A stretch of 64,000 nucleotides of DNA from Arenivirga flava (GTDB lineage: Bacteria; Actinomycetota; Actinomycetes; Actinomycetales; Microbacteriaceae). Made by a program: the position numbers and the translations under genes. Of the stretch, positions 32,512-40,945 are shown piece after piece. The stretch spans positions 3,081,809 to 3,145,808 of the forward strand of contig NZ_BSUL01000001.1 of the NCBI RefSeq assembly GCF_030161575.1, written 5' to 3'. The number at the start of each line of letters is the position of its first letter. Position 1 is the stretch's first letter. Under the pieces are notes generated by a model. The model was given only the letters and a program-made list of their open reading frames with translations. It had not been told where the DNA came from and ran no database searches.

Positions 32512-33318
32512 ATGAGCGACTCACTCGCCGTCGGCATCGCCCAGTTCGCGCCCGGCGCCGACCGCGCCGCGAACCTCGCCGCGATCGACGGCCTGGTGCG
32601 CGCCGCTGCCGCTCGCGGGGCCCGGCTCGTCGTGCTGCCCGAGTACGCCTCGTACTTCGGCGACGAGCTCGGTCCGCACTACGTCGAGCACGCCGAGACC
32701 CTCGACGGTCCCTTCGTCACCGAGCTCGGCGCCCTCGCCCGCGAGCTCGACCTGTTCCTCGTGGCCGGGCTCATCACGACCGTAGCCGACCCCGCGCGCT
32801 TCGCGAACACCGTCGTGGCGATCGACCCGAGCGGCGACGTCGTCGCCCGCTACGGCAAGGTGCACCTCTACGACGCCTTCGGCGTGCGCGAGAGCGACTG
32901 GATGGAGGCGGGCGAGGTCAGCGCGGCCGCGGTCTTCGATGCGGACGGCTTCGCCGTGGGCCTGCAGACCTGCTACGACGTGCGCTTCCCCGAGGTCAGC
33001 CGCACCCTCGTCGATGCGGGCGCGGAGGTGCTGGTCGTGCCCGCCGAGTGGGTGCGCGGCCCGCTCAAGGAGCACCACTGGCGCACGCTGCTCACGGCGC
33101 GTGCGATCGAGAACACGGCCTTCGCGGTCGCCGCCGATCACATCCCCCCGGTCGGGGTGGGCACGAGCCTCGTCATCGACCCGAAGGGCGTCGAGCTCGC
33201 CGGCCTGGGCGAGTCGGAGGGCACGGCCGTCGCCTGGCTCGAGCGGTCCCGGCTGGACGCGGTGCGCGCCGAGAACCCAGCGCTCCGGCTGCGCCGCTTC
33301 ACGGTCGCGCCCCGCTGA
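32512..33318 (+). CDS. Carbon-nitrogen hydrolase (nitrilase superfamily)
   Basis: 268 residues of the standard length. The catalytic Glu is in VVLPEYASYFG, the Lys in YGKVHLYDAFG and the Cys in LQTCYDVRFPEVSR. The family hydrolyses or condenses amides; this branch includes omega-amidases and related hydrolases. It is soluble and cytoplasmic. Divergent from the phosphoribosyltransferase, convergent with the aminotransferase at 33544 across an intergenic palindromic element. The omega-amidase/glutamine transaminase-type pairing is tempting but unproven. Confidence 0.87.
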   Translation: MSDSLAVGIAQFAPGADRAANLAAIDGLVRAAAARGARLVVLPEYASYFGDELGPHYVEHAETLDGPFVTELGALARELDLFLVAGLITTVADPARFANTVVAIDPSGDVVARYGKVHLYDAFGVRESDWMEAGEVSAAAVFDADGFAVGLQTCYDVRFPEVSRTLVDAGAEVLVVPAEWVRGPLKEHHWRTLLTARAIENTAFAVAADHIPPVGVGTSLVIDPKGVELAGLGESEGTAVAWLERSRLDAVRAENPALRLRRFTVAPR

Positions 33319-33373
33319 CCGCCACGCAGCCCGAGTCGGCGGCCGCGCCGCGCGCTGCGCTTCGCATCCCCGC

Positions 33374-33532
33374 CCCCTGTGCGAAACGGAGGAGATCAGC
33401 CCCGCCAGCGGTATCGTCCGAATCGGCAACCCCGCAGATCAAGCATCAGGGCTTGATCTCGCCCTGCGTCGCGGCGAGCATTCCCTCGTCCCTGCGCCGG
33501 AGGCCTCGGTGCTCCTCCGAATCGCACGGGTG
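33374..33532. repeat. Palindromic intergenic element B (related to the element at 56432)
   Basis: Between convergent genes. Ends CCCCTGTGCGAAACGGAGGA (from 33374) and, read on the other strand from 33532, CACCCGTGCGATTCGGAGGA agree at about 17 of 21 positions. The centre holds the hairpin GATCAAGC-ATCAGG-GCTTGATC (33437-33458). The reverse complement shares GARATCAAGCCCTRAKGCTT and TTTSGCACAGGGG with element A. The structure resembles a MITE or REP-type element. Confidence 0.6.
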
Positions 33533-33543
33533 ATCGCATCCGC

Positions 33544-34740
33544 TCAGGCCCGCGCGAGGCCGGCCAGCCGTCCTGCGGCCTCCTGCAGCACCTCGGGCCG
33601 CTTGCAGTACGCGAAGCGGATGAGGGACCGGTACCCCTCGCGATGCTCCGGCAGCACGAAGGCCGTCAACGGCACGCCGACGACGCCGGCGAGCTCGGGC
33701 AGCCGCCGTGCGAAGTCCGCAGCGTCCGTCACGCCGAACGGCGCCGCATCCGCGACGACGAAGTAGCCGCCCTGCGGGGTCGAGACGGCGAAGCCGGCCT
33801 CGCGCAGGCTGGCGCTCAGCAGGTCGCGCTTGGCGCGGAGCGCATCCGCTGCTCCCGTGAAGAAGGCGTCGGGCAGCCGCAGCCCGACGGCGATCGCCGG
33901 CTGGAACGGCGCGCCGTTCACGTAGGTGAGGTACTGCTTGACCGCCGTGATGGCGCGCACGAGGTCGAGGGGGCCGCTGAGCCAGCCGATCTTCCAGCCG
34001 GTCGTGTTGAAGGTCTTGCCGCCGGAGCTGATCGTGACGGTGCGCTCGAAACCGCCGGGCAGCGAGGCGATCGGGATGTGCGGGGCGTCGAACGCGAGGT
34101 GCTCGTAGACCTCGTCGGTGACGATGACGGCATCGTGCTCGTGCGCGAGGTCGATGACGAGCTCGAGGGTCGTGCGGTCGAGCATCGTGCCGGTCGGATT
34201 GTGCGGGGTGTTGATCAGGATGAGTCGGGTGCGGTCGGTGACGGCGGCGCGCAGCTCGTCGTGGTCGGGCCGGAAGCCGGGCCATCGCAGCGGCACCGTG
34301 CGGAGCACGCCTCCGGCCAGGGCCACGGCCGCGGCGTACGAGTCGTAGAACGGTTCGAGCACGACGACCTCGTCGCCGTGGTCGACGAGCGCCAGGATCG
34401 TCGCGGTGAGCGCCTCGGTCGCGCCGGCCGTGACGAGCACCTGCGCAGCATCGAGCGGGATGCCGTAGAACCGCAGCTGATGCTCGGCGACCGCCTCCCG
34501 CAGCGCCGGCAGGCCGGGCCCGGGCGGGTACTGGTTGACGCCGTCGGCGATCGCCCGGCGCGCCGCCTCGAGCACCTCGGAGGGGCCGTCCTCATCGGGG
34601 AAGCCCTGCCCCAGGTTGATCGCCCCGGTCGCCGCGGCGAGGGCGCTCATCTCGGCGAAGATCGTGGTCGCCAGCTCGCCGGCGTCGTCGAGCAGCAGGG
34701 CGCCGCGGGCGGTGCGCTGCCAGGGGCCGGGGATGTCCAT
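33544..34740 (-). CDS. Class I/II aminotransferase (kynurenine/methionine aminotransferase-like)
   Basis: 398 residues. INLGQGFPDEDGPSEVLEAA at the start, NTPHNPTGTM, TDEVYEHLAFD, the PLP-lysine motif SSGGKTFNTTGWKIGW and LIRFAYCKRPEVL. The GQGFPD opening is typical of the kynurenine-oxoglutarate/glutamine transaminase and methionine aminotransferase (YbdL) branch. PLP-dependent, cytoplasmic. It converges on the nitrilase-family gene, a partnership seen in 2-oxoacid omega-amide metabolism. Specificity is not provable here. Confidence 0.87.
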   Translation of the reverse strand: MDIPGPWQRTARGALLLDDAGELATTIFAEMSALAAATGAINLGQGFPDEDGPSEVLEAARRAIADGVNQYPPGPGLPALREAVAEHQLRFYGIPLDAAQVLVTAGATEALTATILALVDHGDEVVVLEPFYDSYAAAVALAGGVLRTVPLRWPGFRPDHDELRAAVTDRTRLILINTPHNPTGTMLDRTTLELVIDLAHEHDAVIVTDEVYEHLAFDAPHIPIASLPGGFERTVTISSGGKTFNTTGWKIGWLSGPLDLVRAITAVKQYLTYVNGAPFQPAIAVGLRLPDAFFTGAADALRAKRDLLSASLREAGFAVSTPQGGYFVVADAAPFGVTDAADFARRLPELAGVVGVPLTAFVLPEHREGYRSLIRFAYCKRPEVLQEAAGRLAGLARA

Positions 34741-34910
34741 CGCTACCTCACGTCGAGCTCGGGGTCGGGCGGTCCACCAGCGGCGCGACCGCCCACCGCG
34801 AGGCTAGTGCCGTGGGCGTCACGTCCTCCACAGCTGCTCAGCCCTGCGTCTCTTCACGGAGAGCGGATGCACGGCGCCGGCAGCGCCGCCGCCCCGTAGG
34901 TTCCCGTGCC

Positions 34911-35471
34911 ATGCACACCCCACGGACGCTCCTGCTCCCACTCATCACCCTCCCGCTCGCCGGCTGCGCTCTGCTGCCGATTCCGGGACCCGGTCGGGGC
35001 GACGTCGCTGCCCCGACGACAGCGCCGGACTCGTCCGCGACCGCGTCGGCGGAGCCCGTCAGTGACGAGGACCTCATGCGCGTCGCGGTCGCCGACTACC
35101 AGGACTACGTCGTCGTCGCTGGCGAGGTCGCCACGGGCCGGGCGGACCCGAGTGCGCTGAGCGCTCACCTCGACCCGTCGCTGCTCACGGCAGAGACATC
35201 CCTGAACGAGCGCCTGCACGCGGCCGGCCTCACGTTCGGCGCCGTCCCGGAGCTGGGCGAGGTGCGCGGCACGATCCTGCAGCAGAGCGACGAGCTGGCG
35301 CAGGTGCAACTCGAGGTGTGCCTGGAGGGCGAGCACGTGGCGCTCGGCGACAGCGGCCGCACGCTTGGCCGACTCGAGCAGACCGTCGACCTCGTCGCCG
35401 CGCCCGAGACGGGCTGGGTCTTCGTCGTCGAGCGATTGGCCGAGGGCACTGCCTCGCCCATCTGCCGATGA
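34911..35471 (+). CDS. Small secreted lipoprotein of unknown function
   Basis: 186 residues. HTPRTLLLPLITLPLAGCALL is a lipoprotein signal with lipobox PLAGC. A Thr/Ser/Ala-rich linker to about residue 50 follows, then a compact domain (VAVADYQDYVVVAGEVATG to VQLEVCLEGEHV) ending PICR. It is anchored outside the membrane. The layout resembles the next gene: lipobox, acidic linker, a domain opening with a tyrosine-rich helix, and a late Cys, so the two may be distant paralogues. Function unknown. Confidence 0.72.
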   Translation: MHTPRTLLLPLITLPLAGCALLPIPGPGRGDVAAPTTAPDSSATASAEPVSDEDLMRVAVADYQDYVVVAGEVATGRADPSALSAHLDPSLLTAETSLNERLHAAGLTFGAVPELGEVRGTILQQSDELAQVQLEVCLEGEHVALGDSGRTLGRLEQTVDLVAAPETGWVFVVERLAEGTASPICR

Positions 35472-35521
35472 CCCTGTGGACGGCCGGTTCGCGGAGCAGC
35501 GGGTGCGGCTACGGTGACGCC

Positions 35522-36079
35522 ATGCTCCTCCGCCGCGCCGCCGCCCCGATCGCGCTCTTCACCGCCGTGGCATTCGCCGGCTGCACCGCGCCCGAGCCTG
35601 AACCGGAGCCGACGGTCGCGCCCCCGACGGACGAACCCATCTTCGCCTCGGAAGAGGAGGCGCTGGCGGCGGCGGAGGAGGTCTATCGCGCGTACGTGAA
35701 AGTCATCGACGACATCCTCAAAGACGGAGGGGCGGAACCCGAACGACTCGATCGATATGCCATCGGGCAGGCCGCCGAACTTCAGAAGGCCGGGTTCGCC
35801 GAAGCGCTGTCCAGCGGCGTCAGGAGCCAGGGTGAGACAACCTTCGTGATCGACAAGCTGCAGCATTGGAGTGGCAACCCCTCTGAGGGCTCGGAATCGA
35901 TAGCCATCTTCGTTTGTCAGGACGTCTCAGCCACAGATTTGGTCAACGCCGACGGAAAGTCCGTATCCGATCCGGGCCGGCCACCGGTCCTTCCGTTCGA
36001 GATTGGATTGACGAGTACAGCGTCGGGCGCACTCGTGGTCTCGAGGGATGAGTTATGGCGCGGTCCAAACTTCTGCTGA
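35522..36079 (+). CDS. Small secreted lipoprotein of unknown function
   Basis: 185 residues. LLRRAAAPIALFTAVAFAGCTAPE is a lipoprotein signal (lipobox FAGC) followed by a PEPEPEPTVAPP spacer. The folded part begins ALAAAEEVYRAYVKVIDDILKDGG and ends DELWRGPNFC. Codon use in the second half is less GC-rich than in neighbours. The 3' end overlaps the next gene's start by 25 bp. Similar in plan to the lipoprotein at 34911. Function unknown. Confidence 0.72.
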   Translation: MLLRRAAAPIALFTAVAFAGCTAPEPEPEPTVAPPTDEPIFASEEEALAAAEEVYRAYVKVIDDILKDGGAEPERLDRYAIGQAAELQKAGFAEALSSGVRSQGETTFVIDKLQHWSGNPSEGSESIAIFVCQDVSATDLVNADGKSVSDPGRPPVLPFEIGLTSTASGALVVSRDELWRGPNFC

Positions 36080-36918
36080 CACTCGCAGTTGTGACGCTAC
36101 TAAGCCTCCTCCCAGGTGCCGCCTCGGCAGCTTCCGGGGCTGGCGGCACCGAGTGCGGGAGACTGCAGCAAGTCGCCGGATCCTGCCCGGTCATTGAGAG
36201 CGACAGCGACGGTCGGACTGTGACGTTGGACGGAGCAGTTGGTGCTCGTTCTGACGCCAACCAGTCGCGCTCCTCGGAGGCGACTGGTTCGGGTCCGGGC
36301 AAGAACGACTCCCCGTCGATGAAGCCCGAGGCGCCTGACCCGCGCGACTGCCTCCCGGTGAACGTCGTCGGCTCTGGAGAAGGATGCCTCGCGGGAGAGG
36401 ACCAGCCGCCCCAGGACACCCCCGGCCCAGCCCCCACCGTCACGATCAACGACCTCGCCTCCTTCTCCCCGCGCGCCGACCGCCTCAGCGCCGAGCCCGG
36501 CGATTGGGCGATCACCGGGCTCCCCGTCAACCCGGTGGCCGACGACGCGCCGGTGTCCGCATCCGGGGAGCTGCTGGGCCTGCCCGCGGAGGTCCGCTTC
36601 ACGCCGGTCGAGTTCCTGTGGGACCGCGGCGACGGGTCGACCCTGAGCACGCCTGACGGCGGCGCGACCTGGGCCGAGCTCGGGCAGGCGGAGTTCTCCG
36701 ACACCAGGACGAGCCACGTCTACGACGATCCCGGCGTCTACACGCTGGCGCTCTCGGTGCGTTTCGCCGCGGAGTACTCCGTCGGCGGCGGGCCTTGGAC
36801 GCCGGTCCCCGGCACCCTGGTGTCGGAGTCCGGCTCGTTCGAGATCACGGTCGGCCGCGCGGGCACCGTGCTCGTCGACCGGGACTGCCGCACGGGAACC
36901 CGCGGCCCCGGCTGCTGA
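36055..36918 (+). CDS. Exported PKD-domain protein
   Basis: 287 residues. ARSKLLLTLAVVTLLSLLPGAASAAS is a Sec signal peptide. A low-complexity linker with scattered Cys (residues 30-130) leads to a C-terminal PKD-like fold: FLWDRGDGSTLSTPDGG and SHVYDDPGVYTLALSVRF give the W-x-DGS and HxYxxPGxYT signatures. PKD domains mediate protein or glycan contacts on the cell surface. The start overlaps the lipoprotein gene, so the two are co-expressed. It ends RDCRTGTRGPGC. No wall-sorting signal is present. Confidence 0.78.
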   Translation: MARSKLLLTLAVVTLLSLLPGAASAASGAGGTECGRLQQVAGSCPVIESDSDGRTVTLDGAVGARSDANQSRSSEATGSGPGKNDSPSMKPEAPDPRDCLPVNVVGSGEGCLAGEDQPPQDTPGPAPTVTINDLASFSPRADRLSAEPGDWAITGLPVNPVADDAPVSASGELLGLPAEVRFTPVEFLWDRGDGSTLSTPDGGATWAELGQAEFSDTRTSHVYDDPGVYTLALSVRFAAEYSVGGGPWTPVPGTLVSESGSFEITVGRAGTVLVDRDCRTGTRGPGC

Positions 36919-37016
36919 CCGAGCGCTGCAGCCCGAACGGAGCGGGTCCTACGGCGGACTGCTCGCAGAGGCGCTCCCGGACGCTGGCCGATGCGGCGAA
37001 GCGCCTCCGCACCCGT

Positions 37017-37116
37017 TCCGATCCTCATCGACGCGGTGTTGGGGCGCTTCGCCGACAGTGGGGCGCGTGCCCGCATGCCCCGCTGTCGTCGAGGCGCCCC
37101 AATGCGGAGGATCGGA
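37017..37116. repeat. Long imperfect inverted repeat in a 356-bp intergenic region
   Basis: TCCGATCCTC pairs with GAGGATCGGA, and TTGGGGCGC..CGACAG..GGGGC pairs with GCCCC..CTGTCG..GCGCCCCAA. The result is an imperfect hairpin about 100 nt long around a short loop near 37065-37073. It lies between the PKD gene and the protease gene. The rest of 36919-37274 shows a possible -10 (TACAGT, 37221) and the GAAAGGAAA ribosome site of the protease, nothing else. Confidence 0.6.
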
Positions 37117-37274
37117 CGCGAGCCGGCGCCCTCGGTCGCCTCTAGCCCCCTCCGTTCCGCCCCCGGCGAATCGCGCTGGCAACGCCATAGACAAGGGCCA
37201 ACCCGCTCACAGAATCGCCATACAGTTCATTCAGGTGTGCGCTGGAAGCTGGCTCCGCCTGAAAGGAAACCCCG

Positions 37275-39035
37275 ATGAACGAGAACCCGAACACCGGCGC
37301 CGGTGACACCGACCCGAACCGTCAGCACGACAGCGCGTCCGTCCCCGCCGAGGAGGGCTCGACGCCGGAGCAGCAGCAGCACGCGAGCCAGCAGGGTGCC
37401 GAACCGCAGCATCCGGCAGCCGCCGACGCGACCGCGCAGACCGCGGCCCAGCGGCCCGACGCCGCGACCGCGCAGACCCCGGTCCAGCAGCCCGCCCACT
37501 CGGCCCAGCAGCCCGCCGCGAACCCGCAGCACGGCGAGCGCCAGCAGTTCGCGCCCCCGGTCGCGCCGCAGGCCGCCGCCCACGCGCAGCACGGCGCGCA
37601 GCACGCCGCCTACCAGCAGCAGGGCCACCCCCAGCAGCACGGCCACCCCCAGCAGCAGGGCCAGCCCCAGCCGCAGTACGGCCAGTACGCCCAGCAGCAG
37701 TACTCCCAGCAGCAGCCGAGCCCGGGCTCGCACCACCTCCCGGGCGCCGCCTTCGGCCCCGCGGCCACGGGACCGGGCACCCAGCAGTGGGCCCCTCCCG
37801 CGCAGAACGCGCAGAACGCGCAGAAGAAGCCGAGGAACCGCCGCGCCGGCGTCGCCGTCGCGGCCCTGGCGCTCGCCGCGCTGGTCGGCGGCGTGTCCGG
37901 TGCCGGCATCACGTCGCTCATCGGCGGCGGTGCGGGCAGCAGCTCGGTCGCCGGCGTCGAGCACGCCAACCCCACCTCCGTCACCGTCAACGACACCGAG
38001 GACGTCAACCTCGTCACGGCCGTCGCTGCGCAGGCGACCCCCTCCGTCGTCACGATCTCCGTCTCCGGCGGCGACGCCTCCGGCAGCGGTTCGGGCGTCA
38101 TCATCAGCGACGACGGCTACGTGCTCACCAACAACCACGTCGTCTCGCTCGACGGCTCGGTCGCCGACCCGAGCATCCAGGTCACCGACTCCGAGGGCCG
38201 CCTCTACGACGCCACGATCGTCGGGACCGACCCCGTCTACGACCTCGCGGTCATCAAGCTCGATGGCGCCAGCGACCTCACGCCGGTGGAGTTCGCGAAC
38301 TCCGACGACCTCAACGTCGGCGACCGCACGATCGCGATCGGCGCCCCGCTCGGTCTGAGCAACACCGTCACCGACGGCATCGTCAGCTCGCTCAACCGCA
38401 GCATCTCGGTCGCGTCGAGCGAGGTGCCCGACGGGGGATCGACCGACCAGGGCGAGGGCAACCAGCAGAGCCCCTACGACTTCTGGGGCTTCGACCTTCC
38501 CGGTCAGGAGCAGCAGCAGCAGGCGAGCTCGACCATCTCCCTCTCGGTCATCCAGACCGACGCGGCGATCAACCCGGGCAACTCGGGTGGCGCGCTGCTC
38601 GACGCCAACGGCGACCTCATCGGCATCAACGTGGCGATCGCGACCGCGGGTGGCGGCGGCACGAGCTCGAGCGCGGGCTCCATCGGCGTCGGTTTCTCGA
38701 TCCCGTCGAATGTCGCAGAGCGCATCTCCAGCGAGCTCATCGCGAACGGCGAGGCGACGCACGGCCTCCTCGGCGCGACGGTCGGCGACGTGACCAGCAC
38801 CGACCAGTCCTCGACGGTCGGCGCGCTCATCGACGACGTCTCCCCGGGCGGCGCGGCTGCAGCGGCCGGACTCCGCTCCGGCGATGTGGTCACCGCCATC
38901 GACGGCAAGCCGGTGACGAGCATGAGCGACCTCGTCGCCCAGGTGCGCGCCCAGGCCGCGGGTGCCTCCGTCACGATCACCTACAACCGGGGCGACGGCG
39001 CCGGCGAGGTCGAGGTGACGCTCGGCTCCATGTGA
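37275..39035 (+). CDS. HtrA/DegP-like membrane-anchored serine protease
   Basis: 586 residues. Residues 1-185 are a cytoplasmic, Gln/His/Pro/Ala-rich low-complexity region with HPQQ repeats. A membrane helix follows (about 190-217, GVAVAALALAALVGGVSGAGI). The trypsin-like domain has His288 (NNHVVSLD), Asp323 (DLAVIKLDG) and Ser437 (NPGNSGGALL). A PDZ domain closes the protein (GGAAAAAGLRSGDVVTAIDGKPV). It degrades or refolds damaged exported proteins outside the membrane. The family usually responds to envelope stress. GAAAGGAAA precedes the ATG. Confidence 0.93.
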   Translation: MNENPNTGAGDTDPNRQHDSASVPAEEGSTPEQQQHASQQGAEPQHPAAADATAQTAAQRPDAATAQTPVQQPAHSAQQPAANPQHGERQQFAPPVAPQAAAHAQHGAQHAAYQQQGHPQQHGHPQQQGQPQPQYGQYAQQQYSQQQPSPGSHHLPGAAFGPAATGPGTQQWAPPAQNAQNAQKKPRNRRAGVAVAALALAALVGGVSGAGITSLIGGGAGSSSVAGVEHANPTSVTVNDTEDVNLVTAVAAQATPSVVTISVSGGDASGSGSGVIISDDGYVLTNNHVVSLDGSVADPSIQVTDSEGRLYDATIVGTDPVYDLAVIKLDGASDLTPVEFANSDDLNVGDRTIAIGAPLGLSNTVTDGIVSSLNRSISVASSEVPDGGSTDQGEGNQQSPYDFWGFDLPGQEQQQQASSTISLSVIQTDAAINPGNSGGALLDANGDLIGINVAIATAGGGGTSSSAGSIGVGFSIPSNVAERISSELIANGEATHGLLGATVGDVTSTDQSSTVGALIDDVSPGGAAAAAGLRSGDVVTAIDGKPVTSMSDLVAQVRAQAAGASVTITYNRGDGAGEVEVTLGSM

Positions 39036-39043
39036 GCCGCCGC

Positions 39044-39075
39044 GCAGGCCCCGTCCCGGCAGGGACGGGGCCTGC
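39044..39075 (+). terminator. Hairpin terminator after the protease gene
   Basis: GCAGGCCCCGTCCC and its exact complement flank a GGCA loop, nine bases after the stop. It separates the protease from the glycosyltransferase operon. Confidence 0.8.
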
Positions 39076-39092
39076 GCCATGCCCCCACTACC

Positions 39093-40139
39093 ATGGGGCT
39101 CATGCAGCAGGACGACTCCCTTCCCGGCGTCTCCTACGTGATGCCGGTGCTCAACGAGGTCGAGCACGTCGAGGCCGCCGTCCGCTCGCTGCTCGCCCAG
39201 GACTACGCCGGCGAGGTCGAGGTCATCCTCGCGCTCGGCCCGAGCATCGACGGCACCACCGAGCTCATCGAGGCGATGTCGGCGCGGGATCCGCGCATCC
39301 GCTTCCTCGACAACCCGGTCGGCTCGACGCCGGCCGGCCTGAACGTGGCGATCAGGGCGTCGGTCTTCCCGGTCGTCATCCGGGTCGACGCGCACTCGGT
39401 GCTCACGCCCGACTACACCGCCGTCGCCGTCGAGACGCTGCTGCGCACGGGCGCCGACAACGTCGGCGGCATCATGCTGGCGGAGGGGACCAGCGCCTTC
39501 GAGCGCGCGGTCGCCTTCGCCTACGGCTCGCCCGTCGGGCTCGGCGGCGGCAGCCACCACGTCGGTGGCGAAGAGGGACCCAGCGAGACCGCCTACCTCG
39601 GCGTGTTCCAGCGGCACCGTCTGCTCGAGGTCGGCCTCTTCGACGAGGACATCAAGCGCGGCCAGGACTGGGAGCTCAACCGCCGGCTGCGCCAGACCGG
39701 CGGCACGGTGTGGTTCACCCCGCGCCTCACCGTCACGTACCGGCCCAGGTCGAGCCTGCGCCGCCTCACCCGCCAATTCGTCGCCACCGGCCTGTGGCGC
39801 GGCGAGCTGGCCCGCCGGTTCCCGGCGCAGAACTCGGTGCGCTACTTCGTGCCCCCGCTCGCGGTCGTCGCGATGCTGCTCGGCACCATCGCGGGCCTCG
39901 TGGGCGCGATCACAGTGTCGCTCGGCGGCGCCGCCTGGCCGCTGCTCGGTTTCGCAGTGCCCGGCCTCTACCTGCTGGGTGTGATCGCGGTCGCACTGGC
40001 GTGCATCCCCCAGCTGGGTGCGGGCGCGGCCCTGCGTCTTCTCGTAGTCTTGCCCTGCATCCACATCGGATGGGGGCTGGGCTTCGTCATCGGCTTCGCC
40101 AAGCTCACCCGCAACATCTCCTACTACCGAGGGCGCTAG
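39093..40139 (+). CDS. GT2 glycosyltransferase, ExoA-like, with C-terminal membrane helices
   Basis: 348 residues (ATG 39093; ATG 39102 equally possible, no clear ribosome site). GT2 fold: SYVMPVLNEVEHVEAAVRSLLAQDY, the donor-site VIRVDAHSVLTPD, and RGQDWELNRRLRQTGG as acceptor-site motif. Two or three membrane helices lie after residue 255 (LAVVAMLLGTIAGLVGAI...). It transfers a sugar onto a lipid-linked or surface glycan at the inner face of the membrane. The stop overlaps the next start (TAGTG). First gene of a wall-polymer-like operon. Confidence 0.87.
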   Translation: MGLMQQDDSLPGVSYVMPVLNEVEHVEAAVRSLLAQDYAGEVEVILALGPSIDGTTELIEAMSARDPRIRFLDNPVGSTPAGLNVAIRASVFPVVIRVDAHSVLTPDYTAVAVETLLRTGADNVGGIMLAEGTSAFERAVAFAYGSPVGLGGGSHHVGGEEGPSETAYLGVFQRHRLLEVGLFDEDIKRGQDWELNRRLRQTGGTVWFTPRLTVTYRPRSSLRRLTRQFVATGLWRGELARRFPAQNSVRYFVPPLAVVAMLLGTIAGLVGAITVSLGGAAWPLLGFAVPGLYLLGVIAVALACIPQLGAGAALRLLVVLPCIHIGWGLGFVIGFAKLTRNISYYRGR

Positions 40140-40945
40140 TGACCGCATCACCCGCCGGCGTCCGCCCGGCCTCGATCGCCGAGCTGCGCGCGGTCACCCA
40201 GCCGCCGGAGGTGCGTCAGCGCGCCAACGCCGAGCACTGGACCGCCAGCCTCTACCTGCGCGACCTCTCGCCGTACCTGACCTGGGTGCTGCTGAAGACC
40301 CCGATCAGCGCCAACGGCGTGACCGGGCTCATGATCCTCACCGGCTGGGCCACGGCCGCCGCCGTGCTCATCCCGGGCATCCCCGGCGCGATCGTCGCCG
40401 TGCTGCTCGGCCAGCTGCAGATGCTCGTCGACTGCTGCGACGGCGAGGTCGCCCGCTGGCGCGGCACCCGCTCGCCGATGGGCGTCTTCCTCGACAAGGT
40501 GGGCCACTACACGACCGAGGCGCTCATCCCGATCGCGCTCGGCGTGCGCGCCGCGGGCTGGCCCTTCGAGGCGCCGGCGGACTACCTCTGGACCACGCTC
40601 GGCCTGCTGCTCGCGCTCGTCATCGTGCTCAACAAGGCGCTCAACGACATGGTGCACGTCGCCCGTGCCAACGCGGGGCTCGAGAAGCTCGCCGACCGCA
40701 AGCACGAGTCGGTGCCGACCTCCGGTGCGCTCGCCACGCTGCGCCGCGCGGCGCGCTTCCTGCCGTTCCACCGCCTCTACCACTCGGTCGAGCTCACGCT
40801 GCTCATCGGCGCCTCCGCCGTCGTCGGCCTGTTCGTCGGCGACATCGAGGCGGCCCGTTGGCTGCTGATCGCGCTCGTCCCGCTGTCGCTGCTCGCACTG
40901 GCCGGCCACTTCGTTGCGATCCTGGCCTCGAAGCGGGTGCGTTGA
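40139..40945 (+). CDS. CDP-alcohol phosphatidyltransferase family membrane protein
   Basis: 268 residues from GTG 40139. The CDP-alcohol transferase motif reads DCCDGEVARWRGTRSPMGVFLD; the final Asp of the usual GxxxDxxxD part is His (VGHY). Five or six membrane helices. It transfers a phospho-alcohol or phospho-polyol from a CDP carrier to an acceptor in the membrane. Between two GT2 genes and upstream of a CDP-glycerol-type transferase, it probably serves glycopolymer or polar-lipid synthesis rather than housekeeping phospholipid synthesis. Confidence 0.85.
   Translation: MTASPAGVRPASIAELRAVTQPPEVRQRANAEHWTASLYLRDLSPYLTWVLLKTPISANGVTGLMILTGWATAAAVLIPGIPGAIVAVLLGQLQMLVDCCDGEVARWRGTRSPMGVFLDKVGHYTTEALIPIALGVRAAGWPFEAPADYLWTTLGLLLALVIVLNKALNDMVHVARANAGLEKLADRKHESVPTSGALATLRRAARFLPFHRLYHSVELTLLIGASAVVGLFVGDIEAARWLLIALVPLSLLALAGHFVAILASKRVR

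Noticed and set aside
37600..37720. CAGCAG-rich tract in the protease gene considered as a regulatory repeat
   Set aside because: It encodes the in-frame Gln/His-rich cytoplasmic segment of the protease and has no separate signal.
37227..40151. A 974-codon open frame on the minus strand over the protease and glycosyltransferase genes
   Set aside because: It is a shadow of well-supported plus-strand genes; its composition (Arg, Asp, Gly, Val, Ala and long low-complexity runs) is what antisense of GC-rich coding DNA gives, and it has no recognisable domain.
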